A stretch of DNA of 64,000 nt from Closterium sp. NIES-65 (Eukaryota > Streptophyta > Zygnematophyceae > Desmidiales > Closteriaceae), in the NCBI GenBank assembly GCA_948144175.1, contig CANXME010002074.1, positions 62,001 to 126,000 of the forward strand, written 5' to 3'. Shown one piece after another: positions 31,801 to 42,365 of the stretch; the stretch's first letter is position 1; each line of letters opens with the position of its first letter. The position numbers and the translations under genes are program-made. The notes below the pieces were generated by a model. The model ran no database searches. It worked only from the letters and a program-made list of their open reading frames with translations, and was not told the origin of the DNA.

Positions 31801-34267
31801 AGGAGAGGAGGGGGAGACGAGATGGGACGGGATCCATATTCCACCCGGTTTTGAGTCGACTCAAAAGCAGATGGGACGGGATCCATATTCCACCCGGTTT
31901 TGAGTCGACTCAAAAGCAGATGGGACGGGATCCATATTCCACCCGGTTTTGAGTCGACTTAAAAGCAGATGGGACGGGATCCATATTCCACCCGGTTTTG
32001 AGTCGACTCAAAAGCAGATGGGACGGGATCCATATTCCACCCGGTTTTGAGTCGACTCAAAAGCAGATGGGACGGGTTCCATATTCCACCTGGTTTTGAG
32101 TCGACTCAAAAGCAGATGGGAGGGGATCCATATTCCACCCGGCTCCACTGGCCCCTCCTTTCCCCCCTCCACAGCATGTGCATTGCAACTAGCTGAATTT
32201 GCTCAACCTGAATTTGCTCAACCTGAATTTGCTCAACCTGAATTTGCTCAACCTGAATTTGCTCAACCTGAATTTGCTCAACCTGAATTTGCTCAACCTG
32301 AATTTGCTCAACCTGAATTTGCTCAACCTGAATTTTGCTCAACCTGAATTTGCTCAACCTGAATTTGCTCAACCTGAATTTGCTCAACCTGAATTTGCTC
32401 AACCTGAATTTGCTCAACCTGAATTTGCTCAACCTGAATTTGCTCAACCTGAATTTGCTCAACCTGAATTTGCTCAACCTGAATTTGCTCAACCTGAATT
32501 TGCTCAACCTGAATTTGCTCAACCTGAATTTGCTCAACCTGAATTTGCTCAACCTGAATTTGCTCAACCTGAATTTGCTCAACCTGAATTTGCTCAACCT
32601 GAATTTGCTCAACCTGAATTTGCTCAACCTGAATTTGCTCAACCTGAATTTGCTCAACCTGAATTTGCTCAACCTGAATTTGCTCAACCTGAATTTGCTC
32701 AACCTGAATTTGCTCAACCTGAATTTGCTCAACCTGAATTTGCTCAACCTGAATTTGCTCAACCTGAATTTGCTCAACCTGAATTTGCTCAACCTGAATT
32801 TGCTCAACCTGAATTTGCGTTAAACATGGCACGTTACAACAACAATTTGCTCACCTGAATTGCAGCGTCTCCCCATTTCGAACTGCATGAGGGCGAGGAG
32901 AGGAGAGGAGAGAAGAGAAGAGAAGAGAAGAGAAGAGAAGAGAAGAGAAGAGAAGAGAAGAGAAGAGAAGAGAAGAGAGGGCGAGGCATGGGAAGGACGG
33001 GGCATGGGAAGGACGGGGCATGGGAAGGACGGGGCATGGGAAGGACGGGGCATGGGAAGGACGGGGCATGGGAAGGACGGGGCATGGGAAGGACGGGGCA
33101 TGGGAAGGACGGGGCATGGGAAGGACGGGGCATGGGAAGGACGGGGCATGGGAAGGACGGGGCATGGGAAGGACGGGGCATGGGAAGGTCGAGACGTGGA
33201 AAGGACGAGACATGGAAAGGATGAGACAACCGACGGACCTCATTTGTGCGAGCATGGTTCGCCCCTCCCAGTATCTCTGTCACACCAACACATGCCACGG
33301 GTAAAACAAAAAGGGCCACGGTCAGACCAGAGGAGGAACTTGTGTATGGTACGGTACGGTTTCACAAGCACACACAGCGCAAACCAGAACGCGACAAACT
33401 TTCTGGCGCAACTGTTGCCACATGGGAGCCAACCCCTCGGCTTGCCGTTAGTTTGTCAATTTCCTTGTCAGTCCGTCACGTTTTGTGTCAAAAGCTTGCC
33501 TGAGTGGCTTACCGCGTAGCTGAGATTGGTGCGAAAAATCAGGACGAACGCGACGGCGCTGCTAAACACGGCATCAGCGACGAGAACGCGCGCAAGAGGA
33601 ACGCAAGATAAACATTTTTGGAACGTCTCAAAAATCCGCGAGCGCGCACGCATGAGGAAGGGACGCGCTATGGTATAGATTCGAGCAACCAGTCATTTTT
33701 GTAGTCGTGGGAAACAGCCACCGGAGGTACTTTGAGGCGCCTCAAAAGTCGCGCGAGGGACGCAAGGGAAGAGCAGATTGGGGCACCGGGTCAACCTCGA
33801 GTCGCGGAATACGGCCGGAAAAAAATAGCGTGCCAGCGTCATCGCAAGAAAACGTGCGTCATCTCGCGGAGGATTCGGCGCAGCGCAAGAAAACGAGGCT
33901 ATGACACAGGTGCAGAGGTTCTAGAGTGCACGCCTTACCAAACGAGCAAAGACTGCGCTAGTGCTTGGTAAAGAAGAGAGTGCATTAGGCAGCAGAGATG
34001 AGAGGTAAGAGAAGAGGGACAGTGACAGTAGCGGGGGAGAGCATGAGGGAGCGAGCGAGGAGGGGAGTGATGAGGCGTGACGGAGCGAGGCTCACAGGGG
34101 TATGGGTGGAGGAAGAGGTGCTGGGTTCTATCGACGAATATGAACGCGGAAAGAAGTCCGGAGAGAATGGCGCTAGGCAGGGCGAGTAGTGTCGCTCGCG
34201 GCCATTGCGAGCCGTAAACTCTCAATAGAAGATTCAACGCTCCGAATCTCTTCTCGTAGCTTATCAT
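28860..34267 (-). CDS. bestrophin-family anion channel, copy 1 (nine exons, possibly defective)
   Basis: Exons: 34267-34096, 33574-33513, 33276-33239, 32882-32855, 31747-31637, 31144-31105, 30734-30656, 30295-30063, 29344-28860; the sum is 1248 nt, 415 aa. Family role: bestrophin (RFP-TM) proteins form pentameric Cl-/HCO3- channels. Seen: a membrane segment in exon 1 (ALPSAILSGLLSAFIFV), RYWEGRTMLAQMR, SSKWGDAAIQ, GGIRFRSEFVHTMSLMHALA, the pore-proximal IVNTPFPFPFAQCVALLLH, and the acidic clasp-like EEPFQFDPNDLP. Odd points: the exon 2 acceptor reads TG instead of AG (33576-33575), an extra 360-bp intron splits what is one exon in the other copies, and the C-terminal tail is shorter. Introns carry several minisatellites. 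It could be a pseudogene or use another acceptor. Confidence 0.75.
29441..30020 (+). repeat. 105-bp array with a palindrome in each unit
   Basis: Six copies of a block (GTGAGGATAGGGAAGAACAA...CAACAGCTAGG), five of them joined by TGACTTATGAGTCGACTCAA at 29521, 29626, 29731, 29836 and 29941. It lies in the last intron of bestrophin copy 1. The array is open in one minus frame, giving a spurious repeat protein. Confidence 0.95.
30296..30655 (-). other. copy-specific intron in bestrophin copy 1
   Basis: Donor GTGAGT at 30655 and acceptor CCCAG ending at 30296. The two flanking exon pieces (79 and 233 nt) sum to 312 nt, exactly the length of the unsplit exon in copies 2 and 3. It contains three copies of a 24-bp unit (GGGGCAGCAGAGGTGGACTG) near 30395-30460. 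Confidence 0.85.
30810..30873 (-). repeat. echo of bestrophin exon 7 start, copy 1
   Basis: Repeats acceptor, RFMDIPPEPPVDSDQVEEW and a little flank. The copy at 30734 continues into the exon and was taken as real. Confidence 0.8.
31240..31430 (+). repeat. GAGAGAGG/GGTGAGGGG purine array
   Basis: A degenerate purine-rich array in intron 5 of bestrophin copy 1; no coding value. Decayed exon 5 end copies (GCATGAGGCTCATGGTG) follow at about 31460-31500 and 31565-31615. Confidence 0.7.
31818..32112 (+). repeat. 49-bp array with a palindrome in each unit
   Basis: Unit GCAGATGGGACGGGATCCAT plus ATTCCACCCGG, then TTTTGAGTCGACTCAAAA. Palindromes start at 31849, 31898, 31947 (one mismatch), 31996, 32045 and 32094. 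It sits next to exon 5 of bestrophin copy 1, and the block after the last unit (CCCGGCTCCACTGGCCCCTCC) repeats exon 5 sequence. Confidence 0.95.
32193..32820 (+). repeat. 15-bp minisatellite, about 41 copies
   Basis: Unit CTGAATTTGCTCAAC, nearly perfect, with a single extra T at about 32336 that shifts the phase. Because 15 is a multiple of three it is open in several frames on both strands (EFAQP, LLNLN, SKFRL, EQIQV), giving four false repeat proteins. It lies in an intron of bestrophin copy 1. Confidence 0.97.
32895..33200 (+). repeat. GAGAA pentamer array and 16-bp minisatellite
   Basis: AGAAG pentamers at about 32898-32978, then GGACGGGGCATGGGAA repeated about 13 times at 32986-33190. 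Intron between exons 3 and 4 of bestrophin copy 1. Confidence 0.95.
33731..33746 (+). repeat. palindrome, GCGC centre
   Basis: TTTGAGGCGCCTCAAA, within intron 1 of bestrophin copy 1. A degenerate copy (TTTTTGGAACGTCTCAAAAA) is at 33615-33634. Confidence 0.85.
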
Positions 34268-35210
34268 CGGGCCTAGTGAAAGCGACGAATTCTAAAGATT
34301 AGACAGCGAGGAAAGAGAGCCAAGTGAAAGCGACAAAATCTAAGGAATCGACAGCTAATATGTAAGGTGCGAATCTGGCAGGCTACATAATCTCGGAAAC
34401 AAACGAGGCGACGAGCTCTTCGTTCCGAAGTCGTTTAGTGGAGCAGCTGTTTTAGTACCGAAAGGAAAGCTATGTGGTTGACGAGACAAAATGTGATGAG
34501 ACGACCTGCCTCTGCTGCTGGCGGTCCTCGGCCTGATCGGTTTGGTTGGTTTGAAAGGTGTTGAGTTGTGTTTCTGGCGGTTGGTATGCTGACCTTGGGG
34601 TTCGATTCTTGCGGGGCGCGTCAATTGTGTTCCGGTTGCTGCCGAATATGTGTACGCGTTATGTACTGGATCGGTCGCTTACCAGTCAGTGACAAACTAT
34701 TCTGACCTTGAAAGCACATAGCAGACTCTTGGATGGAAGCTTGCTACAGAATAATCTCCAGCAATAGCCAGTTACTGGCTCAGATACCATGCACTTCGAA
34801 GAACACTACAATAAATTACATTGGAGACTAAAATATCCAGTTCTCTTCTAATGGACCGTCCTCCCTACTTAACTAACCTACTTGGCTGTGCTTCTGCCTC
34901 CCTACAGGACCCAAAGCAAACAGCCTTCAAATTGCTGAAGGCTGTGGAGTGCCTCAAGCATCTAGATCAGCATCTAGACCATCTACCACTGTCTCTGCTG
35001 CCCCGCCACCCCCCCAGCTGTCCGTCAGCAGCAGGAGGATCCTCACCAGGTCTTCGTTTTTCCACGTAGAGCAGCAGGCAGCACCTTGGAGTGCGTCCAC
35101 TCACTTAATCCACTTCCCAGGTCTCCATTCTTCCACTTACTTGAGCAGCTCGAGGGGAGCAGCAGGTGGAGAAGCGAAGCAGAGGACGCCTCTGAAGGTC
35201 CTCATTTTGC
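34268..35210. other. spacer between bestrophin copies 1 and 2
   Basis: The part near 34540-34620 resembles 38440-38560 (upstream of copies 1 and 2). The part 34750-34960 resembles 38900-39130 (downstream of copies 2 and 3). The whole gene-plus-flank cassette was therefore duplicated. A hairpin AGCCTTCA-N6-TGAAGGCT at 34922-34943 is conserved at 39083-39104. Confidence 0.7.
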
Positions 35211-38200
35211 TCAGGTGGATCGTAGTCTTGGGAACGACTCTCGAACGCTGCTCACACACGAGCTGGCAGCAGCGAGAAATCGCTGCGCAGTCACAGAGGC
35301 AGCAGCACCTGCAGCAGCCATGGCAGCAGTGGTGGCAGCAGCAGGCGAGCCACAGACCCCACAGCACCCACCCTCCATGTCAGCCTCGGCCCGAACCTTT
35401 TCTCCAGGCTTGGCGCCGCACAGCACATCGACAACGCAGTCCTTGGCACTCACTCCCAGCTTCTCCTCCAATCCTTTCTTCACCGTCAGCGGCCGGTGCT
35501 TAGCTAAAAGCCACTCCATTTCCTTCTCATCAATGTGCGTAAACAACCCATCCGCAGGGAAAACACTTCTCGAAAACGCTGTAACAAGCCGCTCGTTAAA
35601 CTTATGATGGAGGTACACCACGGGGAGATCGTTTGGGTCGAAGCGAAACGGCTCTTCAATTTCTCTTGCCACTTCATTGAGAAGATAGAAGGAGAAGACG
35701 GAGAGCAGGGTGATTGCTGAAGCGAGGAAGGGGTCGGCGAGCCAGTCGGCCATAAGGAGGGGAATTACGAGGGCGTTGATGTGCAGGAGCAGAGCGACGC
35801 ACTGCGCGAAGGGGAAGGGGAAGGGCGTGTTCACTATCTTGAGCGCGTTCTCGTACCCCAGCATGCCGTCTGGCGGGAAGGACGAAAAGGGGGAGGGAGG
35901 GAACACAGGTTGGGAAAAATTGGGAGGTAAGGAAAAGGACGTGATTCCGCATGTTGTTGTTGTTGTTGTTGTTGTTTTCTCCCCTGGGCACCCAGAAACG
36001 GCCATTTCCTTACCTGACAGCACTTGGTATATTCTGGAGACGATAGGGGCGTCTTGGGAAATCCCTCCCGCCATGCGGCGAGCCACGAGCGCGTGGTGCA
36101 GCCAGCACATCACCAGGTACACACGGTCGCGGGAAGGTTCCAGGATGCTGCACTCCGTGGGGTTCACCCCCCCCAGCACTGCCAGCGGCAGCGCCCGCCA
36201 GTACTTCTCCAGGTGGGGGCGGTGGGCTCTCAAGAACACCAAAGACTTGTTTCCGCGCACTCGGTTCCACTCCTCCACCTGATCCGCGTCCACTGGCGGC
36301 TCTGGTGGGATGTCCATGAAACGTCCTGTGCAGCAGCAGTAGAGAGGCAGAGAGGGAGAGGGGCAGAGAGGAAAGCAAATGGAGGGGCCACAAGAATGGT
36401 TCCACTCCTCCACCTGATCCGCGTCCACTGGCGGCTCTGGTGGGATGTGCATGAATCTACCTGCGTGGGAGAGAGAGACGGAGGGGCAGAGAAGCAGAGC
36501 GAGGCAGAGGGGAATCTGATTATGAGGCGGCTATCGATCCACTCCTCCACCTGATCCGAGTCCACTGGCGGCTCTGGTGGGATGTCCATGAAACGACCTG
36601 CATGGGCGCGAGAGAAAGAAAGAGAGGTAATCAGATTGATTCATGCGCCTTAAGAAAATAAGTTTGACGGGGAAGGTGAAGTCAAAGCAGGAAACACAGC
36701 AAACATGTGGAGCAACGGTGAAAGGCAGGGAGACGAAGCGCGCACCATAAGTTAAGTTGCTGAGGTACGAGTCTCCTCTTAGTCTCTGTTCCACACAGAC
36801 GACGATCAGAGGGATGGGATGGGATGGGGTGGGATGGGATGAGACACCGGGGGAGAGAATAAGTCCCATGGACAAGTGTGAGGTGGGGAGGAGAGCACAG
36901 GAAGCATTGCAATGAGCTAGGGTTCAGAATGCGCGAGACTCTGAGCGAGAGATACAGCAGAAGCATCTCTGCTGTGTCCAATACCCTGCATGCTTTCGAA
37001 TCGACTCAAAAGAAGCCCCTGCATGCTGTATGCAGATGGTGTTGATGCCCATGCTTGAGAAAAGCCATGAGGCAATACCTGCATCGCAAGCGCGTGCATG
37101 AGGCTCATGGTGTGCACAAACTCAGAGCGGAATCGAATCCCGCCCGGCACCGACTCCTCGGCTCCCTCGTCAAACGATATCACCTGCAAAGAGGGCGAGG
37201 AGAGGGGGAAAGGGAGGTGTAAGCAAGGCATTGTGAACATGTGGTCTGGTGGGAGAGAGAACAGAAAACAAGAACAATAACAATAACAAAAGAACCAACC
37301 AAATTGCAGATGGCAAACAGTGGTGGCTCACCTGGATCGCGGCATCTCCCCATTTGGAACTGCAGAGCACGAGAGAAAAGTGAGAGGGAGGGAGAGGGGG
37401 GGGAGGGAAAGGGAGAGGGAGAGGAAGATAGTTGAGACCGATGCACGATTCGAGCTGCACAGCGCCCCATTTCGAGGTGCACAGCGCACGACACAGGGGG
37501 AGGGCAGACGAATGGTGGAACGGAATCTCTATAAACCAAATGAAACGGAAGGTTGAATGGAGCGAAGCCTATGCGAGTGGCACGGCAGGGAAGGATTGCG
37601 AGAAGGACGGGACGACGGACGGACCTCATTTGCGCAATCATTGTTCTACCCTCCCAGTATCTCTGCCAACCAAAAGGGGTCGGAAAGTAAGTTAGACGTT
37701 AGGCGCACTGGGAACGCAAGCCGGGACAAGCAGTGCGAGCCCGTGAGGGCCCGAAAGCAAGGAGAAAACTTCAGGCAGGCAGGCTTACCGCGTAGCTGAG
37801 GTTGGTGCGGAAGATGAGGATGAAGGCGACGACGCCGCTGAATACGGCATCTGCGGTAGAAAACAGGGGTCGCACCAGGAGGAGGCACGAGGGTCGGAAG
37901 GGAGTGAAGATTCAGGCCACTGCCAAATCCCAGCTTCTGGGAAAGAAGAGTACAAAAATGAGTGAATTCAGCAGCGAGGCGTCTTTGGGTGGCCATGCAG
38001 AGTGATTTTGTTGAGGATTCTCAAGTTTAATCGTAGATTCTTCGGGGAGAGGGTGTGAGGGAAGGAGGGGAGAGAGAGAGTGAGGCTTACAGGGGTATGG
38101 ATGGAGAAATAGGTGCTGGGTTCTATCGACGAATATGAATGCGGAGAGGAGACCTGCGAGAATGGCGCTGGGCAGGGCGAGAAGCACCGCTCTCGGCCAT

Positions 38201-38262
38201 TGCGAGCCGTAGAATCTCAACAGGAGATTTAACGCTCCGAATCTCTTCTCGTAGCTTATCAT
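35211..38262 (-). CDS. bestrophin-family anion channel, copy 2 (eight exons)
   Basis: Exons: 38262-38091, 37850-37789, 37662-37625, 37359-37332, 37183-37079, 36785-36746, 36325-36014, 35869-35211; the sum is 1416 nt, 471 aa, with all phases consistent. Same motifs as copy 1: GALNLLLRFYGSQWPRA, FRTNLSY, RYWEGRTM, SSKWGDAAIQ, RFMDIPPEPPVDADQVEEW, IVNTPFPFPFAQCVALLLH and EEPFRFDPNDLP. The C-terminal tail is Ala/Cys-rich (about 60 residues beyond copy 1). All splice sites are canonical, so this is probably a working gene. The ion specificity and membrane location cannot be read from sequence; the family includes thylakoid channels in plants and algae. Confidence 0.85.
36400..36600 (-). repeat. 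two echoes of exon 7 start, bestrophin copy 2
   Basis: MDIPPEPPVD(A/S)DQVEEW plus acceptor occurs at about 36398-36460 and 36538-36600 in addition to the true exon start at 36325. Confidence 0.85.
36984..37026 (+). repeat. degenerate palindrome between 10-bp direct repeats
   Basis: CCCTGCATGC (36984-36993), then TTTCGAATCGACTCAAAAGA, then CCCTGCATGC (37017-37026). Confidence 0.7.
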
Positions 38263-39306
38263 CGCAACTGACGAAAAGGCCTAGTCTCACCGACGAGATT
38301 TATAATCAAGCTTATATAAAGGAGGTGTGAATGCAGCAGATACCACTAATTTTTAAATAAACAGCATCCATAGCTATTTGTTCTACAGCCTTATGGGAGC
38401 AGCTCGTTACCTACTGCCAGCTTTGCTGCTGAGCTGTTCTTCGGATTGTTCGGTTTGGTTGGTTCAATAGGTGTTGAAATGTGTTGCTTACGGTTAGTGG
38501 TGGTTGGGTGGCTGACCTTGGGATTGGGGTTGATTCCACGCGAGGCGTGTCCCTTGTGTTTTGTTTCGCTTCATTTTTGTTGCTTTGCTGCCGTGTCAGC
38601 CAGCCAAAAGTTCAAGTTTCACGTTACATACGGACCAACCTCGAGGGACTTCACCAATCCCAGGAGCTTGAATGGGACGAAACGATAGACCAATAGCAAC
38701 TGGAAGCGCGTCGTGCGGCTGACGTGGATGATTGGGCAGAAGCCCCATGGATGAGTGTTGCAGAGTACAGCATCAGCATTGGCCTCAGAATGCATAGTAC
38801 CTTCTGGCACAACACGTGACACCAATTCTGTTGATTTCATGATGCGGAATGGACGTCTGTTCCGTTTGACGCCCCATGCACAAAGCCCATGTAAAACTGC
38901 ACTGGCAATGGACCAAGAGCCAGCTGGTAGCTGAGATACATCACTTTCTATGGTGGACCCATTAAATTTAATGATGACCTAGATGGTACATTGTTCCATA
39001 CTTCTGCCCTAGCTATCCTACTTCTCTATGATTCTAACTTCCTAGCTTCCACCAGCTCTTCTAGAGGACCCAAACTTGAAAAAGCCTTCATATTGCTGAA
39101 GGCTGTGCGCCTCAAGATCAGCTAGCACTATACCTGCTCATCCAACTGCTTGTCAGCAGCGGGACAGGGGGAGCCTGTGAAGGTCCTTGCTGGTTCAGGT
39201 GGACCGTAGTCTGGGGAAAGACTCCCTAACGCTGCTCACACACGAGCTGGCAGGAGGACCCTCCAAGGTAGAGCTTCAGGCGTCGCCGCTGATGATGTTG
39301 ATTGCT
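38263..39306. other. spacer between bestrophin copies 2 and 3
   Basis: Upstream flank of copy 2 and downstream flank of copy 3. The hairpin at 39083-39104 is conserved with 34922-34943. 39176-39260 is an echo of the last 60 bp of the copy 3 coding region (CAGGTGGACCGTAGTCT...GAGCTGGCAGG). Confidence 0.7.
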
Positions 39307-40076
39307 TCAGGTGGACCGTAGTCTCGGGAACGACTCTCGAACGCTGCTCACACACGAGCTGGCAGCAGCGAGGAACTGCTGCGCAGCCACAGAGGCAGCA
39401 GCACTTGCAGCAGCAGCGCTGGCAGCGGCAGCTGCAGGTGCCCCTCCCACCCCACAGCACCCACCCTCCGAACCAGCCTCGGCCCGAGCCTTCTCTCCAA
39501 GCTTGTCGCCGCACAGCACATCGATAACACAGTCCTTGGCACCCACCTTCTCATCCGCTACCTTCACCACTGTCACCGGCCGGTGCTTAGCTAAAAGCCA
39601 CGCCATCTCCTTCTCATCAATGTGCGTAAACAGTCCGTCTGCGGGAAACACGCTTCGTGAAAACGCCGTGACAAGCCGCTCGTTGAACTTATGATGGAGG
39701 TAAACCACGGGGAGATCATTTGGGTCGAACCGGAATGGTTCTTCAATTTCTCTCGCCACTTCGTTGAGAAGATAGAAGGAGAAGACGGAGAGGAAGGTGA
39801 TTGCAGATGCTAGGTAGGGGTCTGCTAGCCAGTCGGCCATGAGGAGCGGGATGATGAGGGCGTTGATGTGCAGGAGGAGAGCCACGCACTGTGCGAAGGG
39901 GAAGGGGAAGGGCGTGTTCACTATCTTGAGTGCGTTCTCATACCCCAGCATGCCATCTGGTGAAGGGGGGGGAGTGGGTGGGTGAGGGGATGAGGGGAAG
40001 GAGGGAAGCAGGGTTGGTTGGAAGGATAAGAGCTAAGGATGAGGATGTGGCAAGAAAAAGCAACAGTGCATCCAAC

Positions 40077-40108
<32 letters not shown>

Positions 40109-42365
40109 CTGGGCTTAAAAAAAATAGGAGGAATACAACTACTCCCTCACCTGACAACACTTGGTATATTCTGGACACGATAGGGGCGTCCTGTGAGATC
40201 CCTCCCGCCATGCGGCGAGCCACGAGCGCGCGGTGCAGCCAGCACATCACCAGGTACACACGGTCGCGGGAAGGTTCCAGGATGCTGCACTCCGTGGGGT
40301 TCACCCCCCCCAGCACTGCCAGCGGCAGCGCCCGCCAGTACTTCTCCAGGTGGGGGCGGTGGGCTCTCAGGAAGACCAAAGACTTGTTTCCACGCACTCG
40401 GTTCCACTCCTCCACCTGATCCGCGTCCACTGGCGGCTCTGGTGGGATGTCCATGAAACGACCTGCATGGGCGAGAGAGGAGAGGAAAAGAGGTAATCAG
40501 ATTATGAAGGTGTCGTATGACTTGAATCAAAACAACGGAGAAGGGAAAGTCGAAGCATGAGTTTTTAGGCGCCTAGCAAATCGGAAGCAAGAACCCCGGC
40601 AAACATGTGAGCAACGATGAATGGCAGGGAGACAAAGCACGCACCATAAGTTAAGTTGCTCAGGTAGGAGTCCCCCCTTAGTCTCTGCTCCGCACGGATA
40701 TCAGACAGGGCGATGGAAAGGAGTGGGAGGTGAGAGGGGAAAGAGAATAAGTCGCACAGACAAGAGAGAGACAGTGATAGAGAGAAAAGGAAGGCTTGCA
40801 GCGAGCAAGTGTTTAGCGCGGGCAGAAGTGCGGGCGTGTGCATGGATTCGCAGGTTGCTAATTCACAAGCCATGCTGCATACCTGCAGCGCGAGCGCGCA
40901 CATGAGGCTCATGGTGTTTACAAAAGGCACGCTGCTTGCTTGTAAAGCCGGTGCGTGCAAGAGAGTCACGGCGTGGGTACTGACGAGGCGTGAGTCAATA
41001 CCTGCAGCGCGAGCGCATGCATGAGGCTCATGGTGTGCACAAACTCGGAGCGGAACCGAATCCCCCCCGGCACCGGCTCTTTGGCTCCCTCGTCAAACGA
41101 TATCACCTGCGGAAGGCGAGGCGGGAAAAGCGGGAACCAGACGGACAGACGGGAGGAATCGGGAGGGAGATTAGCCGGGTTGGGCGAGTCCAAAGCAATG
41201 CGAACTTGGGCGAGGAATGTGTGCGCTAGGTGCGAGCAGGCGTGCGAGCACAACGATCGAAGCTGGACGGCAAAATGGTTGAAATAGGGGAGAGAGAGTA
41301 TAGAATGATAAAAAGCGACTGCGAGTTGCAGCAGCGATGGCTCACCTGGATTGCGGCGTCTCCCCATTTCGAGCTGCACAACACGAGAGAGAAAGAAAGG
41401 GAGAGGGAGAGGAAGAGGGAGAGGGAGAGGGAGAGGGAGAAAGAGAGGGAGAGGGAGTGTTGAGACGAAGCGGAAAAACAAGGTTTAAAAAAAATAACGA
41501 AACGGGTCGGAAGATAAAACGGGGCGAAGGCTATGCGAGTGGCGCGGCAGGGAAGGACAAGACGACAAACGGACCTCATTTGTGCGAGCATTGTTCGCCC
41601 CTCCCAGTATCTCTGCCACACCAACACACGCCCCAAACAGAAAGAAGGAACCGAGAAGAATGATTGGAGTTAAGAGCATTAAAAACGCAAGCTGGAACGA
41701 AAACTGTGAGTATGCGACGGTGCGGAAAGCCAACGACTGCTTTCAATCGGAATTAAAAACATCTAGCACGTAAGCGGCTAGAATTCCGACTCGAAGATAC
41801 TCCTTCTAAGCCATTCAATCCTCGTTCAGTATTTGTTTTCATGCTCCGCAAAATCCGTCGAATTGTTTGTCGCGTTAATTCGTCGAGCGGTCTCATCCCG
41901 CCGTCAAGCTCCGGTCTAGCGGGCTTACCGCGTAGCTGAGATTGGTGCGGAAGATGAGGATGAAGGCGACGACGCCGCTGAATACGGCATCTGCGGTGGA
42001 ACATCCGGGACGCACGCACGAGGAAGGAAGGCACGAGGTAAGGGACGAGGAACGAGCACGAGGGACGCAAAAGAGGAAGATTTGAGCGGCCGTGCAGTAC
42101 GCAGAATGAGATTGTTGAGGATCCTAATTATCTCTCAGAATTTTTACATTGGAGGGTGTGAGGGAAGGTGGGCGGGGAGGGAGCGAGGCTCACAGGGGTA
42201 TGGGTGGAGGAAGAGGTGTTGAGTTTTATCGACGAATATAAACGCGGAGAGAAGCCCGGCGAGAATGGCGCTGGGCAGGGCGAGTAGCGTCGCTCGAGGC
42301 CATTGCGAGCCGTAGAATCTCAAAAGCAGATTGAACGCTCCGAATCTCTTCTCGTAGTTTATCAT
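39307..42365 (-). CDS. bestrophin-family anion channel, copy 3 (eight exons)
   Basis: Exons: 42365-42194, 41990-41929, 41612-41575, 41373-41346, 41106-41002, 40684-40645, 40462-40151, 39956-39307; the sum is 1407 nt, 468 aa. Exon lengths equal those of copy 2 except the last (650 vs 659 nt). Start MINYEKRFGAFNLLLRF; pore region IVNTPFPFPFAQCVALLLH; clasp-like EEPFRFDPNDLP; Ala-rich tail ending VRESFPRLRST as in copy 2. All junctions are GT-AG. It is the upstream-most of the tandem trio and likely functional. Confidence 0.85.
40080..40109 (+). repeat. poly-T tract
   Basis: About 30 T in a row in the last intron of bestrophin copy 3 (poly-A on the gene strand); the length is likely imprecise in the assembly. 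Confidence 0.9.
40879..40990 (-). repeat. echoes of exon 5 end, bestrophin copy 3
   Basis: CCTGCAGCGCGAGCGCGCAC plus ATGAGGCTCATGGTG at 40880-40920 repeats the end and donor of the true exon 5 (41002). A weaker copy lies at about 40948-40985. Confidence 0.8.

Noticed and set aside
32106-32858. Long repeat ORFs (SKFRL, EFAQP, LLNLN, EQIQV) on both strands
   Set aside because: The 15-bp minisatellite has a unit length divisible by three, so any stop-free phase gives an endless ORF; it lies in an intron.
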